This document shows, one piece after another, positions 34,757 to 45,267 of a stretch of 64,000 bases of DNA (positions within the stretch are counted from its first letter, which is position 1; every line of letters starts with the position of its first letter). Source of the stretch: JBDTSW01 sp963807385 (GTDB taxonomy: Bacteria > Actinomycetota > Thermoleophilia > Solirubrobacterales > 70-9); assembly GCA_963807385.1 (NCBI GenBank), contig CAWEBQ010000003.1, positions 558,001 to 622,000 of the forward strand, in the 5' to 3' direction. The notes under the pieces were generated by a model that saw nothing but the letters and a program-made list of their open reading frames with translations, had not been told where the DNA came from and did no database searches. The position numbers and the translations under genes were made by a program.

Positions 34757-34951
34757 CTAATCACTGCGGTCAGCCCGGCTCGTGAGGTGCCAGCCGCCGC
34801 ACCACTCGCAGTGGTAGATCCCGAGGCGGCGGCCCTCCATGCGCGCGTGGTACGCGACGTCGTCGGCCTCGCGCTCGGTCTCGTAGCGGCGTTTGCGCCT
34901 GCAAGCCTGGAGGGCGTTCGCGGCCGGGATCCGCTCCCCGTCTTCGTCCAT
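34757..34951 (-). CDS. Small zinc-ribbon-like protein, 64 aa
   Basis: ATG at 34951 overlaps the dinB stop (TGATG). The sequence has a single Cys in LQACRRKRRYETEREADD and a C-terminal HCEWCGGWHLTS, giving CxxC plus His, a possible small metal-binding knuckle. Strongly basic centre. The type resembles short phage- and plasmid-borne Cys/His proteins; no function is assigned. Probably cotranscribed with dinB. Confidence 0.6.
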   Translation of the reverse strand: MDEDGERIPAANALQACRRKRRYETEREADDVAYHARMEGRRLGIYHCEWCGGWHLTSRADRSD

Positions 34952-36027
34952 CAGCCCACCGCGAGCTTGATCTGAGGCTCGCCCGCCGTCGGGGGCTCGC
35001 CAGCCTCGTCCGCGAGGCCCGCGAGCCGCACGCCGAGGAGCCGGACCGGGCGCTCCGGGCGGTTCTCGCGCAGCAACTCCACCGCGATCGTCGCGATCGT
35101 CGCGGCGTCGTTCGTGTACTCGGCGATCGTGCGCGCTCGGGTCAGGGTCGAGAAGTCGTCCTGGCGCACCTTGATCGCCACGGTACGCCCCCGGACATTG
35201 CGCTTGACCAGCGTCGCGGCGAGCCGCCCGGACTGCTCGCGGAGGATCCGCTCCATCTCCGCGGCGTCGGAGATGTCGGTGTCGAAGGTGGACTCGACCG
35301 ACCGTGACTTGGCGGCGCGGTCGGTGGTGACCGGCGAGTCGTGCCGGAAGTGCGCGAGGTCGTGGAGGTATTTGCCCTGGCGCTCTCCGAAGCGCTCGCA
35401 CAGCCCTGGGAGCGTGCATCGCTGAAGCACCCCGATCGTCTTCACGCCGTAGCCGGAGAGGCGTTCGGCGGTCTTCGGGCCGATGCCGGGGAGCAGCCGC
35501 GGGGGTTCGCCGGCGAAGCGCTCCGCCGCCTGCTCGCGGGTGAGCACGACGAAGCCGCGTGGCTTCTCCGCGTCGGAGGCGACCTTCGCGACGAGCTTGT
35601 TCGGGCCCATCCCGACCGACGCGTCCAGCCCCACGCGCTCGCGGATCTCGCGGACCAACCCGCTCATCGCCCCGATCGGGTACGGCTCGCCGGTGAGGTC
35701 GAGGTAGGTCTCGTCGAGCGAGACCCACTCGCTGGGCCGGCCCAACAGATCCACCACCTCGCGGACCTTCCGCGACGTCTCGCGGTAGTAGGCGTGGTCG
35801 GGCGAAACGAAGATCGCCTCGGGGCAGCGCCGGCGCGCGAGCGACGCCGGCATCGCCGATCCCACTCCGAAGGGGCGCGCCTCGTAGGAGGCAGTGGTGA
35901 CCACCGCGCGCGACCCCGAGCCGGCGACCACCACCGGCTTTCCGCGCAGTTCCGGACGACGCAGAAGCTCGACCGCGACGAAGAATGCGTCCATGTCGAG
36001 GTGCGCGATCACCCGTTTGCCGTCCAT
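34951..36027 (-). CDS. dinB: DNA polymerase IV (translesion polymerase)
   Basis: 358-residue Y-family polymerase. Catalytic palm residues are in AHLDMDAFFVAVE (residue about 11) and WVSLDETYLDL (about 104); the usual form of the second is SIDEAYLD. The helix-hairpin-helix LLPGIGPKTAERL follows, then the little-finger domain (KSRSVESTFDTD). The C-terminus lacks an obvious long beta-clamp motif, ending PQIKLAVG. Acts in error-prone bypass. Neighbour ppk1 is on the same strand 48 bases away. Confidence 0.92.
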   Translation of the reverse strand: MDGKRVIAHLDMDAFFVAVELLRRPELRGKPVVVAGSGSRAVVTTASYEARPFGVGSAMPASLARRRCPEAIFVSPDHAYYRETSRKVREVVDLLGRPSEWVSLDETYLDLTGEPYPIGAMSGLVREIRERVGLDASVGMGPNKLVAKVASDAEKPRGFVVLTREQAAERFAGEPPRLLPGIGPKTAERLSGYGVKTIGVLQRCTLPGLCERFGERQGKYLHDLAHFRHDSPVTTDRAAKSRSVESTFDTDISDAAEMERILREQSGRLAATLVKRNVRGRTVAIKVRQDDFSTLTRARTIAEYTNDAATIATIAVELLRENRPERPVRLLGVRLAGLADEAGEPPTAGEPQIKLAVG

Positions 36028-36075
36028 TCTTCGATCGTACGACCGCGGCCGGTCGTGGACCCGGGTCCGTGTGCT

Positions 36076-38253
36076 CTACAGCGCGGCCATCTCGATTGTC
36101 GCCGAGGACTCCGCGAGACGCGCAGCGTGCCGCTCGACCATCTCGCGCTGAACGCTGCGGGGCTCCGGGCCCGGCTCGCGGCGGCGCCAGCTCCCGTCGG
36201 TCTGGAGGGCCCAGGAGTTCGTGTCGTCGGCGAGTGAGCGATCGAGGATCTCCAACAGCTCGGCGCGCGCGCGCTCGTCCTCGATCGGAACCAGCAGCTC
36301 GACCCGGTTGTAGAGGTTGCGCGGCATCAGGTCCGCGGAGCCGAAGTAGATGCTCTCGTCCTCGCCGGGCCGCTCGAACGAGTAGATCCGGGGGTGCTCG
36401 AGGAAGCGGCCCACGACGGAGCGGACCTCGATGTTCTCGGACACGCCGCGTACCCCGGGGCGCAGCGCGCAGATCCCGCGGACGTTCAGCTCCACGCGGA
36501 CGCCCGCCTGCGATGCCCGGTAGAGCGCCCGGATCGACGGTGCGTCGAGCAGCGAGTTCATCTTCATCCGGATCCGCGCCGGCCGTTCCGGGGAGTGGGC
36601 GGCGATGGTGCGCTCAATCTCCTCGATGATCGTCTCCTTCAGGTTGAAGGGGGCGACCTTCACCTTCCGGTAGCCGGTCGGGCGCGCGTAGCCGGTGAGG
36701 TAGTTGAACATCTCGGCGACGTCCGAGCCGATCGCCGGATCGGCCGTGAACAGCCCGACGTCCGTGTAGATGCGAGCGGTCTTCGGGTTGTAGTTCCCCG
36801 TCCCGATGTGGACGTAGTGGCGCACGCCGCCACCCTCCCGCCGCACCACCAGCACGCACTTGCAGTGCGTCTTGAGCGAGGGGATGCCATAGACCACGTG
36901 CACCCCGGCCTGCTCCAGCTTCTTGGCCCACTTGATGTTCGCGCTCTCGTCGAAGCGCGCCTTCAGCTCCACCATGCAGACGGCCTGCTTGCCGCGCTCG
37001 GCCGCCTCGATCAGGCCAGGCACCAGGGGCGAGTCCGAGCTGGTGCGGTACACCGTCTGCTTGATCGCCAGGACGTCGGGGTCGGCCACCGCCTGCTTGA
37101 CGAACCGCTCGACGGAGGTGGCGAACGAGTCGTAGGGGTGGTGGACCAGGATGTCTCCCTCCCGCATGGCGGCGAAGACATCCGCATCCTTGCCATCCTC
37201 GCCCAGCAGGCGCGGCTGGGTGACCGGGGCATGGGCCGCGTCGCGCAGCTCCGGGAACCCCTTCAGGCCATGGATCGCCCAGAGGCCCGACATGTCGAGC
37301 GGACCGTCGAACTCATCGACCTCGTCGTCGCGGATGCCGAGGGCGGACACCAGCGGCTCACGCAGGCTGGGGCTCATGCCGGCCTGCACCTCCAGCCGCA
37401 CGACCTCGCCGAACCGGCGGCGGCGGAGCTCCTCCTCGACGGCCTGCATGAGGTCGTCGGCCTCGTCGGATACGTCGTAGTCGGTGTCGCGGGTGACGCG
37501 GAAGAACGAGTGGTCGCGGATCTCCATCCCGGGGAACAGGACCCCCAGGTTGTCGGCGATCAGGTCCTCGAGCAGCACCAGGGTGGTCTCTTCCTCGCCG
37601 ACCTGTAGGAAGCGCCCGAGCAGCTCCTTCGGCACCTTCACCCGGGCCAGGACGTCGACGTCCTGGTCGGGGTCATGGAGCAGCACGCCGAGGCTGAGCG
37701 AGAGATTCGAGATGTAGGGGAACGGTCGGCCCATGCCGATCACGAGGGGGGTGAGCGCCGGGAACACCTGGGCGCGGAAGAGCTTGGTGAGCTCGGCCCG
37801 CTTGGCGGGGTCGGCGTCCTCGGGCGAGACGAGCCGGATCCCGTGCTCCGCCAGTGACGGGCGCAGCTCGCGCCAGCAGCGCTCGATGCGGCCGCGCTGC
37901 GCTACGGCGCCCTCACGGATCTCCCGCAGCTGCTCCGAGGCGCTCAGCCCGTCGGCGCCGCGCGCGTCGACCCCTGCTTCGACCTGGTCCTGCAGGTTCG
38001 CCACCCGCACCATGTAGAACTCGTCCAGATTCGACTCCCAGATCGCGCAGAACTTGACGCGTTCGAGCAGCGGGACCGAGGTGTCCTCGGCAAGCTGGAG
38101 CACCCGCTCGTTGAAGTCGAGCCAGGAGAGCTCGCGGTTGAAGTACAGGGCGGCGTCGGAGAGATCCGGCCCCTCGGGCTCGATCATGCTCGGCCCGACG
38201 GGCGCGCCGTTCCGCGCATTGGCCTCCAGCGCCTCTGTCTCAGTGGGTTCCAA
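36076..38253 (-). CDS. ppk1: Polyphosphate kinase 1
   Basis: 725 residues from a TTG at 38253 with GGAGAG at suitable spacing; a GTG at 38307 (18 residues longer) and an ATG at 38184 are alternatives. N-domain ELSWLDFNERVLQLAED, then head and two catalytic domains. The phosphorylated His is in HVHIGTGNYNPKTARIYTD, and the second active-site His in SLKTHCKCVLVVRR. Transfers the gamma-phosphate of ATP to a growing polyphosphate chain at the membrane. Last of a minus-strand block with ppx, CHAD proteins and pst genes. Confidence 0.95.
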   Translation of the reverse strand: MEPTETEALEANARNGAPVGPSMIEPEGPDLSDAALYFNRELSWLDFNERVLQLAEDTSVPLLERVKFCAIWESNLDEFYMVRVANLQDQVEAGVDARGADGLSASEQLREIREGAVAQRGRIERCWRELRPSLAEHGIRLVSPEDADPAKRAELTKLFRAQVFPALTPLVIGMGRPFPYISNLSLSLGVLLHDPDQDVDVLARVKVPKELLGRFLQVGEEETTLVLLEDLIADNLGVLFPGMEIRDHSFFRVTRDTDYDVSDEADDLMQAVEEELRRRRFGEVVRLEVQAGMSPSLREPLVSALGIRDDEVDEFDGPLDMSGLWAIHGLKGFPELRDAAHAPVTQPRLLGEDGKDADVFAAMREGDILVHHPYDSFATSVERFVKQAVADPDVLAIKQTVYRTSSDSPLVPGLIEAAERGKQAVCMVELKARFDESANIKWAKKLEQAGVHVVYGIPSLKTHCKCVLVVRREGGGVRHYVHIGTGNYNPKTARIYTDVGLFTADPAIGSDVAEMFNYLTGYARPTGYRKVKVAPFNLKETIIEEIERTIAAHSPERPARIRMKMNSLLDAPSIRALYRASQAGVRVELNVRGICALRPGVRGVSENIEVRSVVGRFLEHPRIYSFERPGEDESIYFGSADLMPRNLYNRVELLVPIEDERARAELLEILDRSLADDTNSWALQTDGSWRRREPGPEPRSVQREMVERHAARLAESSATIEMAAL

Positions 38254-38376
38254 AGCGGTCGATCTCTCCAGGATCCATGCTAGCCCTCGGCTGATCACGG
38301 CGGTCACGGGCCTGTGGACGCGAACGGGCGCCGTCAGGCGGCCCGGCCAGATCGGCGGGTCGGGTTCCTGCGATCT

Positions 38377-38393
38377 CCCACCGAGGGGGTGGG
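38377..38393 (-). terminator. Hairpin CCCACC-N5-GGTGGG between M1 peptidase and ppk1
   Basis: A 6-bp GC stem with 5-base loop lies in the 168-base spacer after the peptidase stop. No U-tract follows, so it is at best a weak or factor-assisted terminator. The rest of the spacer holds no recognisable gene. Confidence 0.35.
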
Positions 38394-38421
38394 CTGGCGC
38401 GAAAACTCGATGCCCTGAGGC

Positions 38422-39891
38422 TCAGCGCAGGCGCGAGAGGTCCGGTACGCCGAGGGCGGCGTCCAGCCCGCTCGTTGACTTCGGGGCGCCGCAGCCCTCG
38501 GGCTTGCCCTCGTCGAAGACCCAGTCGTCGAAGAGGTCGTCGATGGTGGCGTCTGCCACCGGGGTCTCGGCCTTGACCAGCGCAATGAGATCGTCCGTAT
38601 CGACGGCGCCGTCCGGGCCCTGCGACGCCCAGGCCAGAACCACGTCGAAGAAGTCGGCGTCGCCGATCAGCTCACGCAGCGCCTGCAGCGCCGCGGCGCC
38701 GCGGATGTAGACCCCGCTGTGGAACATCACCTCGGGGCCGGGCACGCTGCCGGGGGGCGGGCTCCAGTTCGGGGACCCTGCGCCCGCCTGGCACACCTGG
38801 TCGAGATGCTCCGAGAGGCTCAGCCCACCGCGGAACTCCGACCACAGCCAGTTGGCGTAGGTGGCGAAGCCCTCGTTGAGCCAGATCTCCGACCAGTCGG
38901 CTAGCGACACGTCGTTGCCGAACCATTGATGGGCCAGCTCGTGAGCGACGAGGCCTGCGCCCGGCGGCCCCGGATAGATCGGGCGCGTCTGGGTCTCGAG
39001 CGCGTAGCCGACGTCGGCGACGTCGACGATTCCGCCCGTCGCGGCGAAGGGGTACGGGCCGAATCTGCCCTCGAAGAAGTCGATGATGTCGAAGCCCTTG
39101 TCGATCGCGCCGTCGCCCGGGAACCGCGGGTCAACCGCCACGTAGGAGAAGTCGGTGCTGCCGGGGGGGTTGGTGTCCCGCTGGGTCTCGAACCTTCCGA
39201 CCGTGGCGGTCGCCAGGTAGGTCGCCATCGGTTCGTCAGCGGCCCAGTTGAAGGTCTGCCGGTTCCCGTCCGTCTCGACGTCCAGCGTGCCGTTCGACAC
39301 GGCCTTGTACGGCCGCGGGACCTCGACCGAGATCTCGAAGACGGCCTTGTCGAGCGGGTGGTTGTTCGAGGGGAACCACGCGGGACTGCCCAGCGGCTCC
39401 CCGACCACGAAGGCGCCGTCGTCGGTGGCCACCCAGCCCTCGGTGGAGCCGTCGGGGTCGGTGACCTCCTTGGGCTTTCCCTTGTAGCGAACCTCGACGT
39501 CGAACTCCTCGCTATTGGCGATCAGCGCCGCCGGCTCGATCGTGAGCTCCCCCCCGTTCCGGGAGAAGTTCACCTCCTCCCCGTCGATCCGGACCTTCAT
39601 AACCCTCGGGCCCAGGTAGTCGAGGTTGAAGCTGGTGAGGCCCGCCGGCTGAGTGACCTCGGCCGAGACCTCGGTGTTGGTGCCCCCGAGGAAGCGGTTT
39701 CGCTTCGGGTCGTATCGCAGCTCCACGTCGTATTTGTCGACGTCGTAGCCGCCGTTGCCCGCCTCGTTGAAGAAGGAGTCGCCTATGCCCGGGGAGCCGA
39801 CGGTCGGACCCCCGGCCTGAGCGGACGGCACCGCAAACGAGAGAGCCGCGGCGCCGATCGCGAGCCCCCTGCCGACTCCTGTAGAACGCAT
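38422..39891 (-). CDS. Secreted M1-family zinc metallopeptidase
   Basis: 489 residues with a cleavable signal peptide (RGLAIGAAALSFAVPSAQA, cut near residue 26). The N-terminal beta-domain precedes the exopeptidase-type motif YALETQTRPIY (in place of GAMEN) and the zinc site HELAHQWFG with the third ligand in WLNEGFATYANW. Shorter than full aminopeptidase N (about 850), as in the compact extracellular M1 clade. Likely degrades peptides outside the cell. Lies between CHAD and ppk1 genes without an obvious link to polyphosphate. Confidence 0.88.
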   Translation of the reverse strand: MRSTGVGRGLAIGAAALSFAVPSAQAGGPTVGSPGIGDSFFNEAGNGGYDVDKYDVELRYDPKRNRFLGGTNTEVSAEVTQPAGLTSFNLDYLGPRVMKVRIDGEEVNFSRNGGELTIEPAALIANSEEFDVEVRYKGKPKEVTDPDGSTEGWVATDDGAFVVGEPLGSPAWFPSNNHPLDKAVFEISVEVPRPYKAVSNGTLDVETDGNRQTFNWAADEPMATYLATATVGRFETQRDTNPPGSTDFSYVAVDPRFPGDGAIDKGFDIIDFFEGRFGPYPFAATGGIVDVADVGYALETQTRPIYPGPPGAGLVAHELAHQWFGNDVSLADWSEIWLNEGFATYANWLWSEFRGGLSLSEHLDQVCQAGAGSPNWSPPPGSVPGPEVMFHSGVYIRGAAALQALRELIGDADFFDVVLAWASQGPDGAVDTDDLIALVKAETPVADATIDDLFDDWVFDEGKPEGCGAPKSTSGLDAALGVPDLSRLR

Positions 39892-39896
39892 CCCCT

Positions 39897-40604
39897 TCAG
39901 GGTAGCGCGCCGCGCGAGGCGCGCTCGGCCTCGGCGAGCTGGGCGGCCGCCAGGCGCGCCCGCTCCGCGGCCTCGCGCTCCTCGCGCTCGGCCTCGGCAA
40001 GCTGGCGTTCGGCCTCGGCCGCGCGCTCGGCCGCGCGCCGGCGCTCACGCGCCTCGCGCAGGACCCTGGTCGCCGAACGCTCGAGCGCGTCCCAGACGCC
40101 CGTCTGCTCCTGGTCGGCCCAGGTCTCGGCGAACCGGTCGTGCAGCAGCTTGCGGCGTGCCCGGAGATAAACGGCGAGAACCTCGAGGCCGCGGTATGCG
40201 GTGCGGTGCGGGGCTCTGCCCGCGAGCTCCGGGTCAAGGTCATCCGCGTCGCCGGCCCGCGCCCTGACCGCCTCCGCATCCTGCTCCCGAAGTTCGTCCA
40301 GGTGCCGCTCCACCCGGGGCAGCATCACGTCGCAGTCGTGGATCTCGCCGAGCACGCCCTGCAGGTCGCGGGCACGTCGCCGGGCTACAGGCCCGGCCCG
40401 CCCGAAGCTGGACTCGGTCGCCTCCAGTACGTACCGAAGCCGCTTCGCGGCGATCCGCATGTCGTGCTGGCGGCGGGAGCGCTCGGGCTCCAGGGCCCTC
40501 GGAACAAACGAGCGCAGCTCCTCGAGGCGCACGCGGACGATCCGGGCGGCGTTCTCGGAGAGCGCGGCGGTGGGATCGAGCTTCTTGACGCGCTTGGCCT
40601 TCAT
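39897..40604 (-). CDS. CHAD-domain protein (polyphosphate-binding), with long basic/acidic helix
   Basis: 235 residues from ATG 40604, overlapping the preceding CHAD stop (ATGA). The CHAD fold is seen as RRQHDMRIAAKRLRYVLEATES, with conserved His and basic residues expected to bind polyphosphate. From about residue 170 the chain becomes a highly charged Ala/Glu/Arg coiled-coil (RRRAAERAAEAERQLAEAERE). CHAD proteins are known to bind polyphosphate granules and often sit near ppk, as here. Confidence 0.85.
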   Translation of the reverse strand: MKAKRVKKLDPTAALSENAARIVRVRLEELRSFVPRALEPERSRRQHDMRIAAKRLRYVLEATESSFGRAGPVARRRARDLQGVLGEIHDCDVMLPRVERHLDELREQDAEAVRARAGDADDLDPELAGRAPHRTAYRGLEVLAVYLRARRKLLHDRFAETWADQEQTGVWDALERSATRVLREARERRRAAERAAEAERQLAEAEREEREAAERARLAAAQLAEAERASRGALP

Positions 40605-41158
40605 TCCGGCGCGCCCGCGCCGTTGCGTGTCCACGGCACCTCGAGCCGCTCGGGAGCAGGAGCCTCGACCCCGGGCCGGGCCCGCTCCTCGGCCTCGTCG
40701 GCGAGCTCGCGCAGCCGCTCACACAGCGCGCTCACGCGCTCGGGGGCGACCGACGGGCGCAGCGCCTCGTTGGCCTCGATCTGCTCCAGCCGGAGCGTCT
40801 CAACAAGGCTCTGGACACCGCGGCGGTCCGGGGCGGCCAGCCCCCCGCCGAAGCGCTCGAGCGAGGCGATGGCAACGTCGCGGTCGCGGCGCTCGCCCAA
40901 CGCGTCGGCGAGATCCTTGACCTCCGCCAAGGCGGCCCCGAGGGCCCTCCCCGGAAAGCATGCCTCGAACACCTCGAGCGCGGCGCGCAGCCTGCGGGTG
41001 GCAACGCGCATGTCGTGCAGGTGCTCGATCTCGCCCAGCTCGAGGACCTCGCGAGAGTGGTCCGCGAGTTCGCTGGTGCGAATCCTGACGATGCGAGCCG
41101 CACCGAGGCCCATGGGCTCCGAGCCCTTGAGCTCCCCGATCGGCCGTGCCTTGGCCAT
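40601..41158 (-). CDS. CHAD-domain protein, short
   Basis: 185 residues. Start of the CHAD motif is HLHDMRVATRRLRAALEVFEACF (about residues 48-70), followed by a second helix pair with LGERRDRDVAIASLERF. Only about half the usual length of a full CHAD domain, so it may dimerise or work with the overlapping CHAD gene downstream; the two may be a split of one ancestral gene. Predicted cytosolic polyphosphate binder. Confidence 0.82.
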   Translation of the reverse strand: MAKARPIGELKGSEPMGLGAARIVRIRTSELADHSREVLELGEIEHLHDMRVATRRLRAALEVFEACFPGRALGAALAEVKDLADALGERRDRDVAIASLERFGGGLAAPDRRGVQSLVETLRLEQIEANEALRPSVAPERVSALCERLRELADEAEERARPGVEAPAPERLEVPWTRNGAGAPE

Positions 41159-41194
41159 TACCCGTACGAGGCTACCGGCCCGAGCAGGGCTGAG

Positions 41195-42100
41195 CTACGC
41201 GGCAAGCACGGTCGGCGCGCCGTTCTCGGCGCTGTTCAGCAGCGTCAGGATCACGCCCTCCCGAAGGCCGCCCTTGCCGATCTGAAGTGGCTGGCCGAGG
41301 AGCTCGGAGAGCTTCTCCAGGAGCAGCACGCCCGCGGGCAGCATCTCGACGCGCCGTGGGTCGAGCTCGAAGCGGCGCGCGACGTCGCCGATGCTGTCGC
41401 CGCACAGAACGCGGACGCCGCGCTCGAGGGTCTCGTACTCGAGGACGGTTCCCACGAGCTTGCGAAGCGACGTGGCGCTGCCGCCCACCGCGACCGCCTG
41501 CTCGGGCTGATCGACCTCGACGCCCTCGAACGCATCGCCGATCGCGTCGCGGAGGGCACGCACCTCGGAGGCCGAGGGCGGATCGCTGGCGAGATGATCC
41601 TCGGTGAGCGAGCCGGAGCCGATCTTGAACGAGCGGACGAGGTCCACCCCCCCGGCGACCGTGCCCAGGATGATCTCCGACGAGCCGCCGCCCACGTCGA
41701 CGACCGCAATCTGGCCTGCGACCGGGTGCCCCAAGGTCTTGGTGGCGCCGATGAAGGCCAGCCTCCCCTCCTCCTCCTCCGTCAGCACGTCCACCTCCAT
41801 GCCCGAGACCCGTCCGATCTCCTCGGCGACCTTCTTCGAGTTGGTCGCCTCGCGGATAGCGGCCGTGGCAACTGTGCGGATCGCCTTCGCGCCGAGCTCC
41901 TCGGCGAGGCGGACCTGCGTTGCAACCACCTCGGCGACCTCGGCGACCTTCTCGTCCGAGATCGCGCCGTCGCTCTTGGAGTCACGCCCGATGCGCGTGT
42001 AGGCACGCTGCTCCATCACGGTGCGCAGCTGCCCCTCCTCGGGCTCGGCGACGAGCACGCGGGTCGTGTTGGAGCCGATGTCGATCGCTGCGCAGAGCAC
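41195..42100 (-). CDS. ppx: Exopolyphosphatase (Ppx/GppA family)
   Basis: 301 residues from the GTG at 42100 (VLCAAIDIGSNTTRVLV matches the family N-terminus); a TTG at 42145 would add 15. Actin-like ATPase-fold motifs: AIDIGSNTTR, ATAAIREATN, VVDVGGGSSEI and the C-terminal GGSATSLRKL. Short form without the C-terminal HD-like domain. It hydrolyses terminal phosphate from polyphosphate or pppGpp. Directly upstream of the CHAD pair and in line with ppk1, giving synthesis, binding and breakdown in one block. Confidence 0.9.
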   Translation of the reverse strand: MLCAAIDIGSNTTRVLVAEPEEGQLRTVMEQRAYTRIGRDSKSDGAISDEKVAEVAEVVATQVRLAEELGAKAIRTVATAAIREATNSKKVAEEIGRVSGMEVDVLTEEEEGRLAFIGATKTLGHPVAGQIAVVDVGGGSSEIILGTVAGGVDLVRSFKIGSGSLTEDHLASDPPSASEVRALRDAIGDAFEGVEVDQPEQAVAVGGSATSLRKLVGTVLEYETLERGVRVLCGDSIGDVARRFELDPRRVEMLPAGVLLLEKLSELLGQPLQIGKGGLREGVILTLLNSAENGAPTVLAA

Positions 42101-42204
42101 TAGGGCGTCGCAACCGATCTTGGCAGAACTGGCGGATGCGCTCAAGATCTGGATTCCTATCGGCGACGCCCATACTCATCCACGCGCCGCGGTCGGCCCG
42201 GCCC

Positions 42205-43614
42205 TCAGCGGCACTGGCTCCCGGCGCAGCTCCGAACGTCTTTGAGCAGGCGTGCCATTCGCCGGCGCTCGTCCCGGTAGCCCGCGGCGGTCGCACGGTT
42301 TCGCAGCTCATAAGGATCGCTGCGAAGGTCGTAGAGCTCGCGGTCCCCGGTCTCGTGCACGACGTACTTGTAGCGCCCGGTCCGAAGCCCGCTGAATGTG
42401 CCCGACTCGATCGAGATCGCCGAACGTGGCCCGGCTGGCCTCAACAGGGATTCGCCGTCCTGGCGCAGTGCCGGCGAGGCGTTCGCCGCGTCGAGGATGG
42501 TGCGCGTGAGGTCCGGGTTCACCGATAGGCGGTTGCTGGTCCGGCCACTCGGGACGCCGGGACCCCTGATGATCAACGGCACGCGGATCGCCTCCTCGTA
42601 AGGGCGGTTCTTCTGGCTGGGGATGCGGTGCTCGCCGAAGAAGAACGCGTTGTCGCTGGTGAAGACGATCAGGGTGTTGTCGAGCTCGCCGGAGCCCTCG
42701 AGCTCGTCCAGGATCCCCCCAACGCCCTCATCGACCGATCGCAGGGACTCCAGCGCGCAGCGGTACTTCCTGGTGATGTTGGCGATGTCGTGATCGGTAA
42801 GCCGCCGGAGGCGACCCACGGCGCCCGGGCCACGCCGGGGCTTGTCTGAGACATCCCGCTCGTTGAACGCGGGGCCGCGCGGGAGCTTGCGGTGGTCGTA
42901 CAGATCGGCGTGGCGCGGGGCCGGCTGGGCGGCACCGAAGCAGTTCGGGGGGAACGGCCGCGGGCGGCGCGCCAGGTGGGGGGCCGTGTAGGAGGTGTGG
43001 AGGAAGAACGGCGGGCCATCGGCCCGGCGGCGGATGAAGTCCCGTGAGAGCTCAGTGATCACGTCCTGCTTGAAGTCATCCTCCTGCCGGCCGTAGTGAA
43101 CGAGGTCGCCGTCCTCGTTCAGCTCGTAACCGAAGACGCTCTGCGTCGAGGCGCCATAGGCAGCGCTCCACTCGTTCCAGCCCGGCGGCACGTAGCGCGG
43201 GCGATCGTCGCCGTACTTGTTGAGGTACTTGCCCACGAAGCCGGTCTTGTAGCCGTCGCGCCGCAACCAGACCGGCAGAGTCTTGCGGTCGTTGAGACGC
43301 GCGTATGTGCCCGCAACCCGGTGGTTATGGAAGTACTGCCCCGTGAGGAACGTCGCCCTGGACGGGCAGCAGAGGGCGAAGTTGACGAAGAAGCGCGAGT
43401 AGCTCGTTCCCTCGCGAGCCAGCTCGGCCTGGACCGTCGGCATCTGCCCCAGCGACCGGTAGGTCTGGTCGTCGGTCATCACGACGACGATGTTCGGCCT
43501 GACCGAGCGCGCGCCGTCGGCCGACGCCGACTGACCCGCCGCGCCCGCGGCCACGCAGAGCACCGTCGCGCCCAGCGCCGCGGCGCTTTGAAGTAGGACT
43601 CCCCTGCGGTCCAT
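42205..43614 (-). CDS. Secreted sulfatase
   Basis: 469 residues from ATG 43614. N-terminal RRGVLLQSAAALGATVLCVAAGAAG is a signal sequence with a Tat-like double Arg. Metal site VVVMTDDQT (Asp48, Asp49) and the formylglycine motif C83-P-S-R with GYLTG-like FLTG follow. Family resembles N-acetylglucosamine-6-sulfatase/choline-sulfatase-type proteins. It needs a formylglycine-generating enzyme, not seen in this window. Releases sulfate from an external ester. Lies between ppx and phoU on the same strand. Confidence 0.88.
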   Translation of the reverse strand: MDRRGVLLQSAAALGATVLCVAAGAAGQSASADGARSVRPNIVVVMTDDQTYRSLGQMPTVQAELAREGTSYSRFFVNFALCCPSRATFLTGQYFHNHRVAGTYARLNDRKTLPVWLRRDGYKTGFVGKYLNKYGDDRPRYVPPGWNEWSAAYGASTQSVFGYELNEDGDLVHYGRQEDDFKQDVITELSRDFIRRRADGPPFFLHTSYTAPHLARRPRPFPPNCFGAAQPAPRHADLYDHRKLPRGPAFNERDVSDKPRRGPGAVGRLRRLTDHDIANITRKYRCALESLRSVDEGVGGILDELEGSGELDNTLIVFTSDNAFFFGEHRIPSQKNRPYEEAIRVPLIIRGPGVPSGRTSNRLSVNPDLTRTILDAANASPALRQDGESLLRPAGPRSAISIESGTFSGLRTGRYKYVVHETGDRELYDLRSDPYELRNRATAAGYRDERRRMARLLKDVRSCAGSQCR

Positions 43615-43657
43615 TCCGCGAGGGTAGCCGGACGCGGATGCCCGGCGCGGTCGCCGC

Positions 43658-44364
43658 TCAGCCGGCGGGCGCAAGGCCCTCGCTGGGATGCGAGGCGTCC
43701 TCGAACTCGCGGAAGAGGCCGGTGACCAGGAACGCGACCTGCTCCCCCACGTCTACGGCGTTGTCGCCGATCCGCTCGATGGCGCGGGCGACCAGCATCA
43801 TCATCATCGCCCACTCACGGCGGTCCTCGGAGTCGCCGATCTCGATCGCGCGCCGGAAGCATTCGCGGTTTAGGTTGTCGACCACGTCGTCTTGGCGGAC
43901 CAGATCCCGGGCGAGCCCGACATCGCGGGTCTCGAACGCCCGCTTGCATTGCCGCACCTGCTCGCGCACCGCGTTCGCCATCGTCACGATGTCCCTGATC
44001 ATCTGCTCATCCGCGGGGGGCTCGTAGCCGGCGATCGGGATCACCTTGGCCACGTTTACGCACTGGTCACCCATCCGCTCCATGTTCTTCATCACGTGCA
44101 GGAGGGCGGCGATCAGGCGCAGGTCGGTTGCGACCGGCGACTGCGTGGCAAGCAGGGTGAGGATCGCCTGGTGGACCTCGAGGTAGCGGCCGTCGATCAC
44201 GTCGTCGGAGGCGACCACCAGCTCGGCGAGCTCGACGTCCTGATGCTGGATCGCCTCGGTGGTGCGCTCGATCGAGGCGACCACCAGGTCGAGGCCGGCG
44301 AGCGCCTGGGACTCGAGCTTCGTGAGCTCCTCCTGGTACGCGATCCGTGTTCCCTCGACGGCCA

Positions 44365-44365
<1 letters not shown>
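43658..44365 (-). CDS. phoU: Phosphate-transport regulator PhoU
   Basis: 235 residues; the ATG at 44365 overlaps the pstB stop (TGATG). An open frame continues upstream in a third phase but is only a shadow of pstB. Two three-helix bundles carry the paired E/DxxxD metal motifs, for example MKNMERMGDQCVNVAK and ARAIERIGDNAVDVGEQ. PhoU links Pst activity to the sensor kinase and restrains uptake. End of the pstSCAB-phoU operon. Confidence 0.94.
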
Positions 44366-45267
<902 letters not shown>

